From NCBI GenBank assembly GCA_037953625.1, contig CM075652.1, positions 55,669,501-55,733,500 of the forward strand: DNA of 64,000 bases, given 5' to 3'. This DNA is from Crotalaria pallida (taxonomy: Eukaryota > Streptophyta > Magnoliopsida > Fabales > Fabaceae). Under the pieces are notes generated by a model. The model worked only from the letters and a program-made list of their open reading frames with translations. It was not told the origin of the DNA and did no database searches. Shown piece after piece: positions 1 to 11,100 of the stretch (its first letter is position 1; each line of letters opens with the position of its first letter). Position numbers and translations under genes: made by a program.

Positions 1-76
1 TCCCTGTGACTAGTTCGCCATGGACTTATTCAGAAGGTGGTGGGAATAAGTTTCTCGCTTCCACCGTGGTCGCCAA

Positions 77-818
77 TGTTCTGTCGTAGGATTACTGATC
101 TTAGACAATTCGGCTAAGAGTTCGGCAATCCCACTTTTAATATCAGACGTGAAGTGAGCACCTTGAATACCAAGATACCCACACTCTTGTCGTTCTACTT
201 TGGGGTGGTGTGTGTGTTTGTGTGAGATAGGATAGATCATACCTGCTTGCCTTACCAGGTATTATATAGGCATACCAGCATAAATGACGTTGATTGCCGC
301 TTTCATGTGGCGGGTGAGGTTCTCTCCAAACGGCTCAGGCATTAAGTTGAGTGGAATCCTATGCTTGTGAGGATAACGGAATTCCTCGGATTCCCTAATA
401 CACGTGTCTGAATTCCTACCGGTATAACGGTATGATGTTACATGTTCAAGACCTATACTGATACCGGTATCCAAACCAAGCTTCACTGGGTATTCAGGGC
501 TACATACCGGTATCTGAATCCGGTCTTCTAATACCTCTTAGGATTTCATTCCGGTATGCGAATCCAGCTTGATTGGGCCTCTTATGGCCTCAATCCGGCA
601 TCCGAAGCTGGTCTCGTTGGGCCTCTCAAGGACTCAATCCGGTATCCGAATGCGGCCTTGTTGGGCCTCTCAAGGACTCAATCCAGTATCTGAATCCGGC
701 CTTGTTGGGCCTCTCAAGGCCTCAATCCGGTATGCGAAATCGAACTTAGTGGACCTCTCATGGCCTCAATCCGGTATCTGAATCCGGCATACCGGTTCCG
801 TTTACGCGGTCCATAACA
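77..818 (-). mobile_element. LTR of a Ty3-type retrotransposon cut by the left window edge
   Basis: The segment begins TGTTCTGTCG and ends CCATAACA, the TG...CA borders expected of an LTR. Directly to its left, at about 57-76, the minus strand reads TTGGCGACCACGGTGG, a plausible primer binding site of the kind seen next to 5' LTRs of Tat/Athila-type elements. The element would therefore run leftwards out of the window on the minus strand, and this would be its 5' LTR. No gag start is visible in the 76 bases to the left, where an ATG is followed shortly by a stop. The partner LTR and the target duplication lie outside the window, so this is an inference from borders and primer site only. Confidence 0.5.
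420..795. repeat. 44-bp tandem repeat array inside the LTR
   Basis: Five clear units of 44 bp run from 552 to 771. Each starts CGGTAT and contains a variant of TTGGGCCTCTCAAGG. Two degenerate units (about 465-507 and 508-551), a possible third near 420, and a partial unit after 772 extend the array. The repeated CCGGTAT motif gives the region much higher GC than its AT-rich surroundings. An open frame across it on the plus strand is an artefact of the repeat. Confidence 0.85.
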
Positions 819-1361
819 ATGCTTAATGCAAAATTAAATTTGGAAAAAAAATCAATTAATACACCACCGAATTCCTAAAGCAACAAATAATTTGAAACAA
901 CTTAAAAAGATTAAAATAACGGATAAAATGGAACAATATAATAAACTAAACATATTTTTTTTAAAAAAATATAAATTTTATCTTTTTTAAATTCATTATT
1001 TCCTAGAAAACTTAACACTTTTAAATTTTTATCTCTAATTTTAATGACTAAGATTAAATAAACCTTTTTTAAAATTAAAATATAACTTTATGAAGAAAAA
1101 ACTTGTAGAGTATCAAAGTATCAAGATTTTCAAATTTAAATGAAAGTATCATAAATATATTTGCGACATGATTTTTTTTAGTCTTTAAAGTTAACTAATA
1201 TCATGGGTTTATTTCGTGTGCTCAAACTAAATATATTTGGCATTGCTAGTCGAAAGCACACCTTCTCAAGAATTATTGATTTACCATGATTCTAGCCTCG
1301 ATCTTGAGTTCCTTCAGAATTCAGCTAACTTCCACTTGATCCACCCACTTAGGTTTGCAAC
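819..1361. other. AT-rich spacer, no gene seen
   Basis: Very AT-rich sequence with A and T runs and no convincing coding region. A 62-codon frame starting near 1237 crosses the inferred CACTA-like border at 1365 and matches nothing I recognise. Confidence 0.6.
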
Positions 1362-1479
1362 ATGCACTGTTACAGAATTGCAAAAAAATAGCCGAATATT
1401 AATCTCGGTTCCGTTCTGGAACTAGGATTAATAGACAAATGATAGTTAAAAAATATCATGAATTTATTTATTCCGGTTA

Positions 1480-1712
1480 TAAAAAACACAGAATCGGGAT
1501 CAATGTTATAACATATATAATTTTTTATTTTTTAAAAATTAAAAATCACACAAGCCATATTTATCCCATTGTTTTACTTCAACTGGGATGAATAATAAAA
1601 ACACAGAACCGGGATCAATGTTATAACATAAATAATTTTTTATTTTTTAAAAATTAAAAATCCTACAAACCTTATTTATCCCAACATTTTACTTCAACTG
1701 GGATGAATAAAA
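1480..1712. repeat. Subterminal repeats, left end of CACTA-like element
   Basis: Two direct copies of about 115 bp, starting near 1481 and 1596, each begin AAAACACAGAAYCGGGATCAA and contain ACTTCAACTGGGATGAATAA. Their GGGATC core recurs inverted at the right end of the CACTA-like element, as expected of subterminal transposase-binding repeats. Confidence 0.7.
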
Positions 1713-1719
1713 CTTACAC

Positions 1720-2784
1720 GAGTTAATTATCACTTTGGTCCCTGAAATTACATACCTCTTTCACTTTCGTCCCTCAAATTACGAAAATAGCTTTGAGGTC
1801 CCTGAATTTGTAAAAACGTGTGCACGTTAGTCCCTCCGTCAACGTCCGTTAACGGAGGCATGACATGCACTTTAAATAATTCATTATAGTCCCTGTAATC
1901 ACTTTAAATAATTCACTATAGTCCCTACAGTATATAATTCATTCATTATAGTCCCTGAAACTATACAATTTATTCACTTTAGTCCCTTTATCAGTATAGT
2001 TCAAATTCCAGATTAACTCAAACAATCAGTAAATAATTAACCAAAAAGATTAAGGGGTATGGAATACCTTATGCATATTTGAGATGAAGTTTCATCCTTG
2101 CTCTTTTAAGGACAATGTTTAAGTAATTAAAAGTGTAAAGTCAATACTGAAAACTGTGTACCAAAAACAAAACATTGAAAACCTTCAAAATTTACTCTTA
2201 ATATATTAAATATATGATTTCAAGGACGTAAGTTTTACATTTTTGGTTGCATAAATATTATCTTTGGTGCAATGAAGAGAAAAGCTCAAACAGAAAGGCA
2301 CAATTTGGAAAACATACAAAACGATGTTGTCATAGTAAAACAACACTTTGGTTCATGAAATTGACTTTGGATTGGTTGATCCTTCATATTGTAAAGGATG
2401 AAATTTCATCTCAGATATGCAGAAGATATTCCTTACCCCTTAATCTTTTTGGTTAATTTTTTACTGATTGTTTGAGTTAATATGGAATTTGAACTATACT
2501 GATATAGGGACTAAAGTGAATAAATTGTATAGTTTCAGGGACTATAATGAATAAATTGTATACTGTAGGGACTATAGTGAATTATTTAAAGTGATTACAG
2601 GGACTATAGTGAATTATTTAAAGTACATGTCACTCCGCCGTTAACGGACATTGACGGAGGTTAAATCCAGGGACTAACGTGCACGCGTTTTTACAAATTC
2701 AGGGACCTCAAAGCTATTTTCGTAATTTGAGGGACGAAAGTGAAAGCGGTATGTAATTTCAGGGACCAAAGTGACAATTAACTC
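1720..2784. mobile_element. MULE-like foldback element with ~385-bp terminal inverted repeats
   Basis: The left arm starts GAGTTAATTATCACTTTGG and the right arm, reverse complemented, GAGTTAATTGTCACTTTGG. The arms stay alignable inward to about 2105 and 2393, leaving only about 290 bp between them. Identical 10-bp flanks AAACTTACAC (1710-1719 and 2785-2794) match the 9-11 bp target duplication typical of Mutator-like elements. The arms contain repeated GTCCCT/AGGGAC phrases. No transposase is present, and a short frame at 2247-2456 spans middle and arm and is not convincing. It sits just upstream of the L12 fragment, inside the CACTA-like element. Confidence 0.85.
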
Positions 2785-2855
2785 AAACTTACACTACCTA
2801 ATAAAACTAACTCTTTCTGAAACCCTACTTTCATTTGCAGCAGCAGCAGCTAACA

Positions 2856-3131
2856 ATGCCGCCAACGTTCGACCCCTCCCAAGTCGTCGACGTTTACGTC
2901 AGGGTCACCGGCGGTGAGGTCGGCGCGGCGAGTTCCCTCGCCTCGAAGATCGGTCTTCTCGGTCTCTCTCCCAAGAAGATCGTAGAAGACATCGCCAAAG
3001 AAACCGCCAAGGACTTGAAGGGCCTCCGCGTCACCATCAAGCTCACCATCCAGAACCGTCGGTCGAAGGTCTCTATTGTCCCCTCCGTCGTGGCGCTTGT
3101 CATCAAGGCATTGAAGGAGCCGGAGCGTGAC
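2856..3131 (+). pseudogene. RPL12: Truncated 60S ribosomal protein L12 (uL11) fragment
   Basis: The ATG at 2856 opens a 92-codon stretch that matches the N-terminal half of plant cytosolic L12: a DPSQVVDVYVRVTGGEVGAA segment, then LSPKKI, EDIAKETAKD, KGLRVT and LVIKALKEPERD. Family members are about 166 residues; here homology stops right after EPERD, and the frame runs on to 3383 through unrelated Ser/Thr-rich sequence. Several residues that are strongly conserved in the family are changed, for example APKIGPLG-type to SKIGLLG and the Trp after AKD to Leu, which suggests relaxed selection. An upstream in-frame ATG at 2835 adds only seven residues translated from the leader. L12 normally binds the GTPase-associated centre of 28S rRNA; this fragment lacks the C-terminal half and is most likely a transduplicated piece inside the CACTA-like element. 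Confidence 0.9.
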
Positions 3132-3698
3132 CTCGCTCTCCCTCTCTCTCACTCGCTCTTCTTTCTCACTCTTTCTATCATCCGGCCATCACCACGCCGC
3201 CGCGTCACTTCCACCACTCAACCTTATGTGAGTTCGGCCACCGCTACCACTGTGATGAGGGCGCAAAGATTTTGGCACCAAATCGGTTTAGATCGGAAGC
3301 AAGGAAAATTGGTTTTGCCTTTGGTTTGTGTTTTAAGTTTCTTTTATGGTATTAGTTGGTGTTTTACTTTTCTTACTCCTTAACCCCCATGATATGCACA
3401 CTTTTTAATTTTAAAAATCTACTTTTCACTTTTTAGTTTTTACAATTTTTATTTTCTGATTGATTGTGCTAATCTTGGTAACAACCATATCCCTTTATTT
3501 TTGTAGTATCAATAAGTGATTTACGTTACTGCAATATTCTTAGGAGTAAATACTTTAGACATCAAATTGCTGCTGCAAGACCTTCAGTGTTATATGCACT
3601 TGTAAATATGTGATTGTTGTTGTATTCTAGTTTTGGTGATTTCATTTTGCTGACATTGATTGTTTGCTACTATTCTGGCATGTATTCTGCACTGACAG
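3132..3698 (+). other. Unrecognised sequence joined to the L12 fragment, then intron-like DNA
   Basis: The L12 reading frame continues to a stop at 3381-3383 through CT-rich sequence that resembles a 5' leader of another gene (CTCTCCCTCTCTCTCACTCG), followed by about 50 codons I cannot identify. From about 3384 the DNA is AT-rich and intron-like up to the hydrolase exon. The abrupt change after the L12 homology marks a fusion point between captured pieces. Confidence 0.5.
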
Positions 3699-4007
3699 GG
3701 TGAAAGTGACGCACCTTCTTATTCAGTTGCTGGTACGCTTCAGGTATTGTACCTCTCCCTTTACTAGTAAAGTTATACACATCTATCAACTTTCAATAGG
3801 CGTTCAATAAGTTAGACTGATTTCGTAATTGATTACTGTCTTTAAAATTCCCTGTTTGTAACTTAACTCTGCAGTAAACACACGCAAGAGATGTTGCTGA
3901 TTTCATCAATCGAAATTTTGCATCACCACCTATCTTGCTTGGACACTCATTTGGTGGGCTTATTATACAGTATTATATTTCCAATTTAGGGAGTGACAAA
4001 CTTGAAG
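3699..4007 (+). pseudogene. Two exons of an alpha/beta-hydrolase (lipase-like) gene
   Basis: Exon-like block 3699-3743 follows an ACAG acceptor and reads GESDAPSYSVAGTLQ, ending at a GTATTG donor. Block 3875-4007 follows TCTGCAG, reads THARDVADFINRN..., includes LLGHSFGGLIIQYY, and ends at a GTACCT donor. The G-H-S-F-G pentapeptide is the nucleophile elbow of alpha/beta hydrolases, with Ser as the catalytic nucleophile; plant lysophospholipase/monoglyceride-lipase-like proteins have this arrangement. The catalytic Asp and His regions and the N-terminus are absent. If splicing uses the visible acceptor, the first codon of the second block is TAA, so the fragment is broken. It is best read as a captured piece of a multi-exon gene. 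Confidence 0.75.
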
Positions 4008-5116
4008 GTACCTTCTTATTATATTTCCAATAAGAATCTTCACATGTTTTTTGAACTTGAAATGCTTAAATCAGAGAATCCTGGATTCTGGATTCCAGAG
4101 TCATAAAGTGGTTATGATTTAGAAGTATGTAAGCCAGAATCTTATTTCTGGTAACTTGATCTTGGCATGAAAACACCATAGTAATGGGACCAAAACAACA
4201 GATTTTTTATTTTTGTTTAATTATAGTCAGATATATTGCGTTTTAAGATTTTATGACTCACATATATAGTCAATGCTGAGGACTTATAGTTTGAGGTAAT
4301 GTGCCATATGATATGTAAACCCTTTGTGAATTTATCGGCCTTTGGTTTGTGTTTTAAGTTTCTTTTAAGATATTAGTTGTGATGAAATTCTAATAATTAT
4401 TGCTTTTATTAGTGTCAAAATCCACAAGGTTCCTAGGAATACAAGGAGAATAATATAATGATGACTTACAACTTGCATTGATTTTGGATCATTTGCAGGA
4501 AATTTTTGAGCTCTTAACAACTTGTTAGTTTAGATGAAACATGTTGAAGATATACACATGCCATTGCCTGGAGAAGGTACATGTTATGATATTATTGATA
4601 AAAATCGAGGAGCATTTGTTTGAAACGATAAGGCTCAGCAAAATGACTATATTGTAGCCACATAATTAAAATATGAATGTACAATATTTGACTTTGATGC
4701 TACATACACCTTAACTGAATTGTTCTAACAGTAACAACATAGTGTATACACTTTAGAGTAGAGAAAAATAGTGGTCAAAATCATGTAATACTTGACAGTA
4801 GTTTTATCACTTATATGATTTTTTTCATTCATGATAACCTATTCAGTAGTAGTAGTATGGTTAGGAAAATATCTGATAGAAGTTCAAGTTTTTTTTTTGA
4901 GGGGAATAGAAGTTCAAGTTTTGAGTGAAAAGGATAGCCCAGATTTTTGGTATGAGTACCCTATGCATGTTTCTCCCCCAACTTACATTGTCTAACTTCT
5001 GAACGTCTCCCATGCCTTTATCTCTATTTTAATATACTATCACTCTTGATGTGCATGTTGTGTCCATGCTTTATGAGATGAAATTAGTTCCTCATGAATT
5101 GAATAGATACTATAGA

Positions 5117-6694
5117 TGTTGGAAACCAACAAGCGGGCTAAGCAAATACTAGAAGGGGGGTGAATAGTATTTTGAAGCACTAATATCAAATATTTCGATT
5201 GGTAATTGAAGAATGGAGCTAAGACTGAATTTTCTGGAATCAGACACAAAAGACTCGAGTCTTTTGTGAAATACTCGAGTTTTTCAGTGATGAACAACTC
5301 GAGTCTTTTCTGAAATACTCGAGTTTTTCCTATCAGATAGCAGAAAAACCAGAAACGAAAATTCAGCAATTTTAACTCAAATCAATTCAATATTAAACAG
5401 GAACTTATCCAACAGAATAGCAAGCAATCTAAATAACTTTTAAACACAAAGATTCCTTGAACTTGCTACCTAATTGTATAAATCCTAGTTGATTGAAATG
5501 ACTTAAGTCTATTGAGCTAGAAAGTAGATTAAAAGCAATAAACCAACACTCAAGCAATTTTATCCTGGTTCACTCCAACAATGAGCTACATCCAGTCCTC
5601 CTAATCACTTAGGAGTTTCTACTAATAATCAAATTGTTAGAAATTACAAAGGATTGCTTGAGAATGGCCTCACTCAACCTAACCCTTTCAAGAGTGTACC
5701 AAACTCTTGATTTCTACCCCAATTTGATTCCGGTGATTGAAGAACTCTTCACAAAGCTTCCTTGAACTCCCTTCAAGAAACTCCACCGGGCTAGGAACCT
5801 CCTAGTCTTGTGCTTGAGAACCTCTCAAGACTTCCAACACCCTAAGCCACTTAGGGTTTGCTTGGGAACAATCCAAGACTTTGAATAATCAAGCTTTTTG
5901 TATGTGTATTACTAATCTCACAATGGATTAGCACAAATAAGCACAGCTCAATGTAAGAATTGAGGCCTAAAACTCAACTTGGAATAAAATGACAATATGA
6001 GTGAGAAGTTGAGCTTTTTGGGAATTAACACTTGAGAAGAGGAAATTAAGAAAGCTTGAATCAATATGATCTTGTTGTCTTGTTTGTTCTTGCACAAATT
6101 CAAAGAGAAATTTTACAATCAGGTTCTGAATTGCTCTCTTGGGTTGGATGAGACTCAAAATGCCCTCAATTGGGTTTTTGAGTCTCTCCAACGTTCATTT
6201 TTGCTGACTGGACAAAAATACTCGAGTCTTTTGGTAAATACTCGAGTCTTTTTGGTCGGTCACGACTGAATTGGTGCACGAACCAGACTAACGGTCATAT
6301 TTGCTGACCTGGCACAAATACTCGAGTTTTTCTATAAATACTCGAGTATATACTCGAGTCTTTATCAAAATACTCGAGTATTTTGATCAGATATGGGAAA
6401 AATTATTTTTCAATTTTATTTTTCCTCTCAAGTATTAATTTTTGGTCAATCTCAACTTAATAAACATATAAAAATTTATTCCTAGAAGAGACTAACTATT
6501 TCTACCCACTCTCAACCACTCTCAACATAAATTAGAAATTTACAATTAATATTTGATTGAGAATGATTGGGCACTTGTCTTCTTTTCTTGACTTCTTGTT
6601 GATGTTGATGTTGCAATATCTTCAAGGCATGATTTGTTAATTATTTTGTCATCATCAAAACATAATCCACCTAATTAGGAGCATTGAATTCACA
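5117..6694 (-). repeat. 3' LTR of SIRE copy 1
   Basis: It spans TGTTGGAAACC...GAATTCACA. It is the 3' LTR because the polypurine tract lies directly to its right. It carries two clusters of the palindrome ACTCGAGT: four copies at about 5253-5333 and six at about 6220-6380. A short frame on each strand crosses these clusters and is not coding. Confidence 0.95.
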
Positions 6695-6708
6695 ATCTCC
6701 CCCTTTTT
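6695..6708 (-). other. Polypurine tract of SIRE copy 1
   Basis: On the minus strand AAAAAGGGGGAGAT abuts the 3' LTR, the standard start site of plus-strand DNA synthesis. The same tract abuts the LTR of SIRE copy 2 at 22971. Confidence 0.9.
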
Positions 6709-7280
6709 GGTGATGACAAAATAATTAACACTTGTACCATTTGTTGAGCTTGAATCCACTTGAAAATGCAACTCCCCCTCACTATATGATACTTTTCACC
6801 TATCTAAAAATTCAGCTTGTGCAAGATGTTATGACAATTTAATTTTAGCACCAAGCCTATGGTATTAGAGTATTTAACAATTATCAGAGTATATACCATA
6901 ATTAGAGAATTTTAGGTGCAACAATATCAAGACAAGTGTATAATATTTCTCCCCCTTTTTGTCATACGCCAAAAAAGATGTAACAATTTAGGAAAAAGAT
7001 CAAGGGAGGAGAGGTGCATAATCGGAAAACCCCATAACCACTATGCAAAAAAAAATAGACTTAAAAATAAATATAAAGAGCTCCCCCTGAAGCTTTGGAC
7101 AAACATCATAATGAAAACCAAATTCATTAACATAAAAACATCATAAAAGGTCCAAATCAAAGGTGCAATAATAAACCCAAAGTCTCAAAACACCAAGTTC
7201 TCAAAGTACAGAAAATGCAACAAGATCAACATGATGAAAACATAATGAAAACTAAAATAGAAAATCCATAAGCAGCAGCA
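6709..7280 (-). other. 3' noncoding region of SIRE copy 1
   Basis: AT-rich sequence between the extra ORF and the polypurine tract. It contains several short CCCCCT stretches on the plus strand (purine-rich on the element's sense strand) and no convincing coding sequence. Confidence 0.7.
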
Positions 7281-8564
7281 TCAAAACATGGAAGGAGCTG
7301 GATCATCTGGAGGAGGATAAAATCGAGAGAAGGCCGCCATCATCTCATCAAACCGGCGGTGCATCTCCCTTGACTGCTGGTCCAGGCGGGCATTAATCTG
7401 GGCCGAGTGCTGATCCAAATGAGAATAAAACATGGCAGACTCTGCACTCATCCTAGTGTCTAAGCGAACAAAATCATCACGCTGGCTGTCCAAAGCATGC
7501 ACAAGGGAGTCTATTCTCCCATCTAAAGTGTCCAGTCGTGTGATCACATTCTCTCTCCAGCCCGAGTTGTCAAACCCAGATTGAGATCCAGGGAAGTCAT
7601 CAAAATTAATCTGATCAATAGGATCCCCTTCTTCAGCCTGGGCAAATGCAGCAGCTTCCTCTTCCATCTGTTGGGCATCCATCCCTTGTTGAGCTGCAAC
7701 ATTTGCAACCCTCTCTAGCTCAGCAATATCAGATCGGTACAAGTATTGGCTAGAGGGTTCATGGAATGCCATGTCCTGGTGACTCAAGGTGCCTTTGTTG
7801 AGGCAATGCTGGTTCACATGAAGAGTCTTTTTCTCTTCATTGCGTGGGATAGGCACCTTGAAGTAACTCAACAGCTAACAAACATGCATGGCATAGGGTA
7901 GGGTTTTTGGGTGTTTAGACTTAGCAGCAAGGAGCATTCTATCCAAAATTATGCTACTCCAGTTCAGCTTCTCATTGTTCAGGATGGCACTAAGAAGCCT
8001 AAGTTCATTGTTTGTGGGTTTGGCATAATTGGGTGAGGTTTGAGGCACTAATTGATGACAAACAATATAATGCAACACCCTAGATTGGACAGTCATATAT
8101 GAGGAATGCTTAACTCCTTCGGTCCATACACGACCGGGGCGCAAACAACTTTGAAAAATGCCGTCCGCATCGGCCTTTAGAGAATTGTCCCCGTGACGTG
8201 TTGTCCCAAAAGCAACAAAAAGGTCCTTAGCGCTAATTTTGAATCGAACACCCTCAACCATTGTTTCTATGACATTGTCCTTTAGCCTAAGGTTTGCATA
8301 GAATGTTCTAACTAACCTAGGATATATAGGTCCATGAAATTCCAGAAATTGAATCAGTTTCTGATATCTAAGGTTAGTAACAAAATGGAAACCCTTACTC
8401 TCAAGGAAAGTACTATTGATCCATGTGATTACTCCGAATTCTCTGGTGGCAAAGCCTTCCATCCTTTCCAAGCGTTCATCCTCTTGATAGTAGTCGGAAA
8501 TTTCCTCCTCGGAAGATGAGTCAGCAATCCTTACTCTCTTTCCTTTGCCAGATGAAGAAGCCAT
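7281..8564 (-). pseudogene. Extra 3' ORF (env-like position) of Maximus/SIRE element, one TAG
   Basis: A single frame of about 427 codons begins at the ATG 8562-8564 (MASSSGKGKRVRIADSSSEE) and is broken only by TAG at 7875-7877. It continues as LLSYFKVPIPRNEEKK and ends ...DDPAPSMF. The first part (residues about 30-200) resembles the putative plant transposon protein domain found downstream of pol in SIRE-type elements, with TFYANLR and KDLFVAFG stretches. The second part is acidic and then heptad-like (SLVHALDSQRDDFVRLDTRM...), probably coiled coil. No signal peptide or clear membrane span is visible, so a true envelope role is not supported. The TAG is followed by CTG TTG, not the CAR-YYA readthrough context. 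Function unknown. Confidence 0.75.
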
Positions 8565-8779
8565 AGATGAAATGATGTGAAAATTGGAGTTTTGGAAATT
8601 AGGGTTTTAAAAGGGGGTGACGGATTTGAGGTTGAAAAGAGGTGAAATTTGTTGAAAGAATGGTAGAAAAGTGATTAGAAGATGTAAAACTAGTACGATT
8701 TGGCAAAAATTTGACTAAAAACGGAGTTTTGAGGAGAGAGATATGAGAAAACCGAGAGAGAAGAGAAAGGGGTTCGTGA

Positions 8780-9220
8780 AACTCGAGTTTGTGGGGGCTG
8801 GAGTATATATAAACTCGCCAAAATACTCGAGTATATTCAACAATACTCGAGTTGTTCGTTGAAAAATACTCGAGTGTTTGAGAATATACTCGAGTCGTTC
8901 GTGACTCAGCCCAGATTTCCCCAGAAAACTCGAGTAAAAATTGAAAAACTCGAGTTTGGTCCGAAAGTTCAAATTTCAGGAAAACGCAAAATACTCGAGT
9001 TTTTGGAAAATACTCGAGTTTGGTCTGAAAGTTCAAAAATTGGGGGTTTCGAAAGACTCGAGTGTTTCGAAAAACACTCGAGTATTTTAATAAAGACTCG
9101 AGTGTTTTGAGAAACACTCGAGTATTTTTCTCAGACCCTGATTAAAAACTTTTTCAATTTAAAACTGATTTAATTTTGAATTAAAATACTCGAGTGTTTT
9201 TGGAAAAACTCGAGTATTTT
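8780..9220. repeat. Array of 15 ACTCGAGT palindromes between pol and the extra ORF
   Basis: About 15 copies of the 8-bp palindrome ACTCGAGT lie within 440 bp, usually embedded as AATACTCGAGT or AAACTCGAGT and separated by 10-60 bp of non-repetitive sequence. The same 8-mer is clustered in both LTRs of this element, ten copies in each. Open frames here translate to repeated TRVF/LEYS peptides and are by-products of the repeat. Confidence 0.95.
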
Positions 9221-9427
9221 GACAGAACAGAAAGTAAAAACTCAGTTTTAAAAGACCAAACACAAATCAAACACAAATGCTTCATTACCAACTTGGAATA
9301 CAGTACAGAATCACACACAATTAACATATACAATTTCAAATATCATCAAGGACAATTTAACTAAGAATCAATAACACATTAGAGTAAGACTAATATGGTG
9401 ATTTTCCAAAAATGACACACAATGCAA

Positions 9428-11098
9428 TTAGCCTATATTAGCTTCATCTAAAATACCAAGTTCTCTCCTAATATGATAAAAGGTGTCCCTTGGTAGAGGT
9501 TTTGTAAAAATGTCGGCTAATTGATTTGTGGTACTAACAAATTCAATTGTGCAATCACCCTTTTGTACATGATCTCTTAAAAAATGATGTCTTATTTCAA
9601 TGTGTTTAGTTCTTGAGTGATACACCGGATTCTTAGTCAAATTGATTGCACTCGTGTTATCGCATCTAATCGGAATATTTTCAAGTTTCAAACCAAAATC
9701 CGATAATTGTTGTTTCATCCATAACAGTTGAGCACAACAACTACCGGCTGCGATATATTCTGCTTCGGCAGTAGAAAGAGCGACACAAGCTTGCTTTTTA
9801 TAAAACCATGACACCAATGAACTTCCCAAGAAATGGCAAGTACCACTGGTGCTTTTGCGATCAAGCTTGCATCCGACGAAGTCGGAATCCGAGTAACCAA
9901 CTAGACTAAGATTGGCATCAACAGGATACCATAAACCAGTGTTAATTGTTCCTTTTAGATACTTAAATATATGTTTAACTGCGGATAGGTGAGATTCTTT
10001 AGGATTAGCTTGAAATCTAGCACACATGCATACACTAAACATAATATCCGGTCTAGATGCAGTGAGATATAGGAGACTACCTATCATACCCCTATACTTA
10101 CTAACATCAACCGGTGTACCTTGTTCATCCTTGTCTAGGTAGCATGATGTGCTCATTGGAGTGTAGGCTTCCTTGCACTTGTCCAATCCGAATTTTTCAA
10201 GGAGCTCTTTGCAATATTTCCCTTGATGCACAAATATCCCCTCCTTGACTTGCTTTATTTGTAAGCCTAGGAATAACTTGAGTTCTCCCATCATTGACAT
10301 TTCAAATTCCTTTTTCATCAAATTTGAAAACTTTCTACAAAGAGACACGTTAGTAGCACCGAAAATGATATCATCAACATAGATTTGTACTAACAAAATG
10401 TCATCCTTGGTTTTATAAATAAATAATGTATTATCAACCTTCCCTCTTTGAAACTTGTTTTCTAATAGAAAGGAACTCAATCGATCATACCAAGCTCTAG
10501 GAGCTTGTTTCAATCCATAGAGTGCCTTTTTCAATTTATAAACATGGTTTGGAAATTCACTATTTTCAAAACCGGGGGGTTGTTTGACATACACTTCTTC
10601 ATTTATAAACCCATTCAAGAAAGCACTTTTAACATCCATTTGATATAAAGTGAATTTCATGATTGAAGCATAAGCAAGTAAAATTCGGATTGCTTCAAGA
10701 CATGCAACCGGAGCAAAGGTCTCATCATAATCGATACCTTCCTCTTGGTTGTACCCTTGAGCTACTAGTCTAGCTTTGTTTCTTATAATCAACCCGGATT
10801 CATCAAGTTTGTTTCTATAAATCCATTTAGTACCAATTATGGTATGATCACCGGGTTTAGGGACTAGATCCCAAACTTCATTTCTTTCAAATTGGTTTAA
10901 TTCTTCTTGCATAGCAAGAACCCAATGATCATCCTCAATGGCCTTTTTAATTGAATCGGGTTCAATTTGAGAAACAAATGAGACATAGTGACAAATGTTT
11001 TGAATAGACCTACGAGTAAGTACTCCCTTTGACATATCTCCTATGACTTTGTCTATAGGATGAGCCTTGACCGATTTCCAAGTTGGAGGAAGTTCTTC
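9428..11098 (-). pseudogene. pol: Ty1-copia reverse transcriptase and RNase H (pol, 3' part)
   Basis: The frame after the second pol frameshift runs at least from codons upstream of 11035 to 9428. Near its start, AIEDDHWVLAMQEELNQFERNEVW leads into the copia RT core, with KARLVAQGY, YQMDVKSAFLNG, ALYGLKQAPRAWY and the catalytic IYVDDIIFG (about residues 218-226 counted from 11035). The C-terminal RNase H carries GYSDSDFVGC, RKSTSGTCHFLG, ALSTAEAEYIA and TKHIEIRHHFLRD. It ends near residue 535 with GILDEANIG. All catalytic motifs visible here are intact. It is expressed in the intact family only as part of a Gag-Pol polyprotein; here it is cut off from gag by two frameshifts upstream. Confidence 0.95.
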
Positions 11099-11100
11099 CC

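Noticed and set aside
2850..3152. A 100-codon minus-strand frame (and a 70-codon one) opposite the L12 fragment.
   Set aside because: It is the antisense shadow of a GC-rich coding stretch.
7281..8564. Calling the extra ORF of the SIRE element a true envelope glycoprotein.
   Set aside because: No signal peptide, convincing membrane span or fusion-like segment is visible; the match is to a plant-transposon-protein domain and a coiled coil.
8599..9117. Minus-strand frames of 172 and 85 codons with repeated TRVF/LEYF peptides between pol and the extra ORF.
   Set aside because: They result from the ACTCGAGT repeat, which reads openly in several frames on both strands; peptide repeats follow the DNA repeat rather than a protein family.
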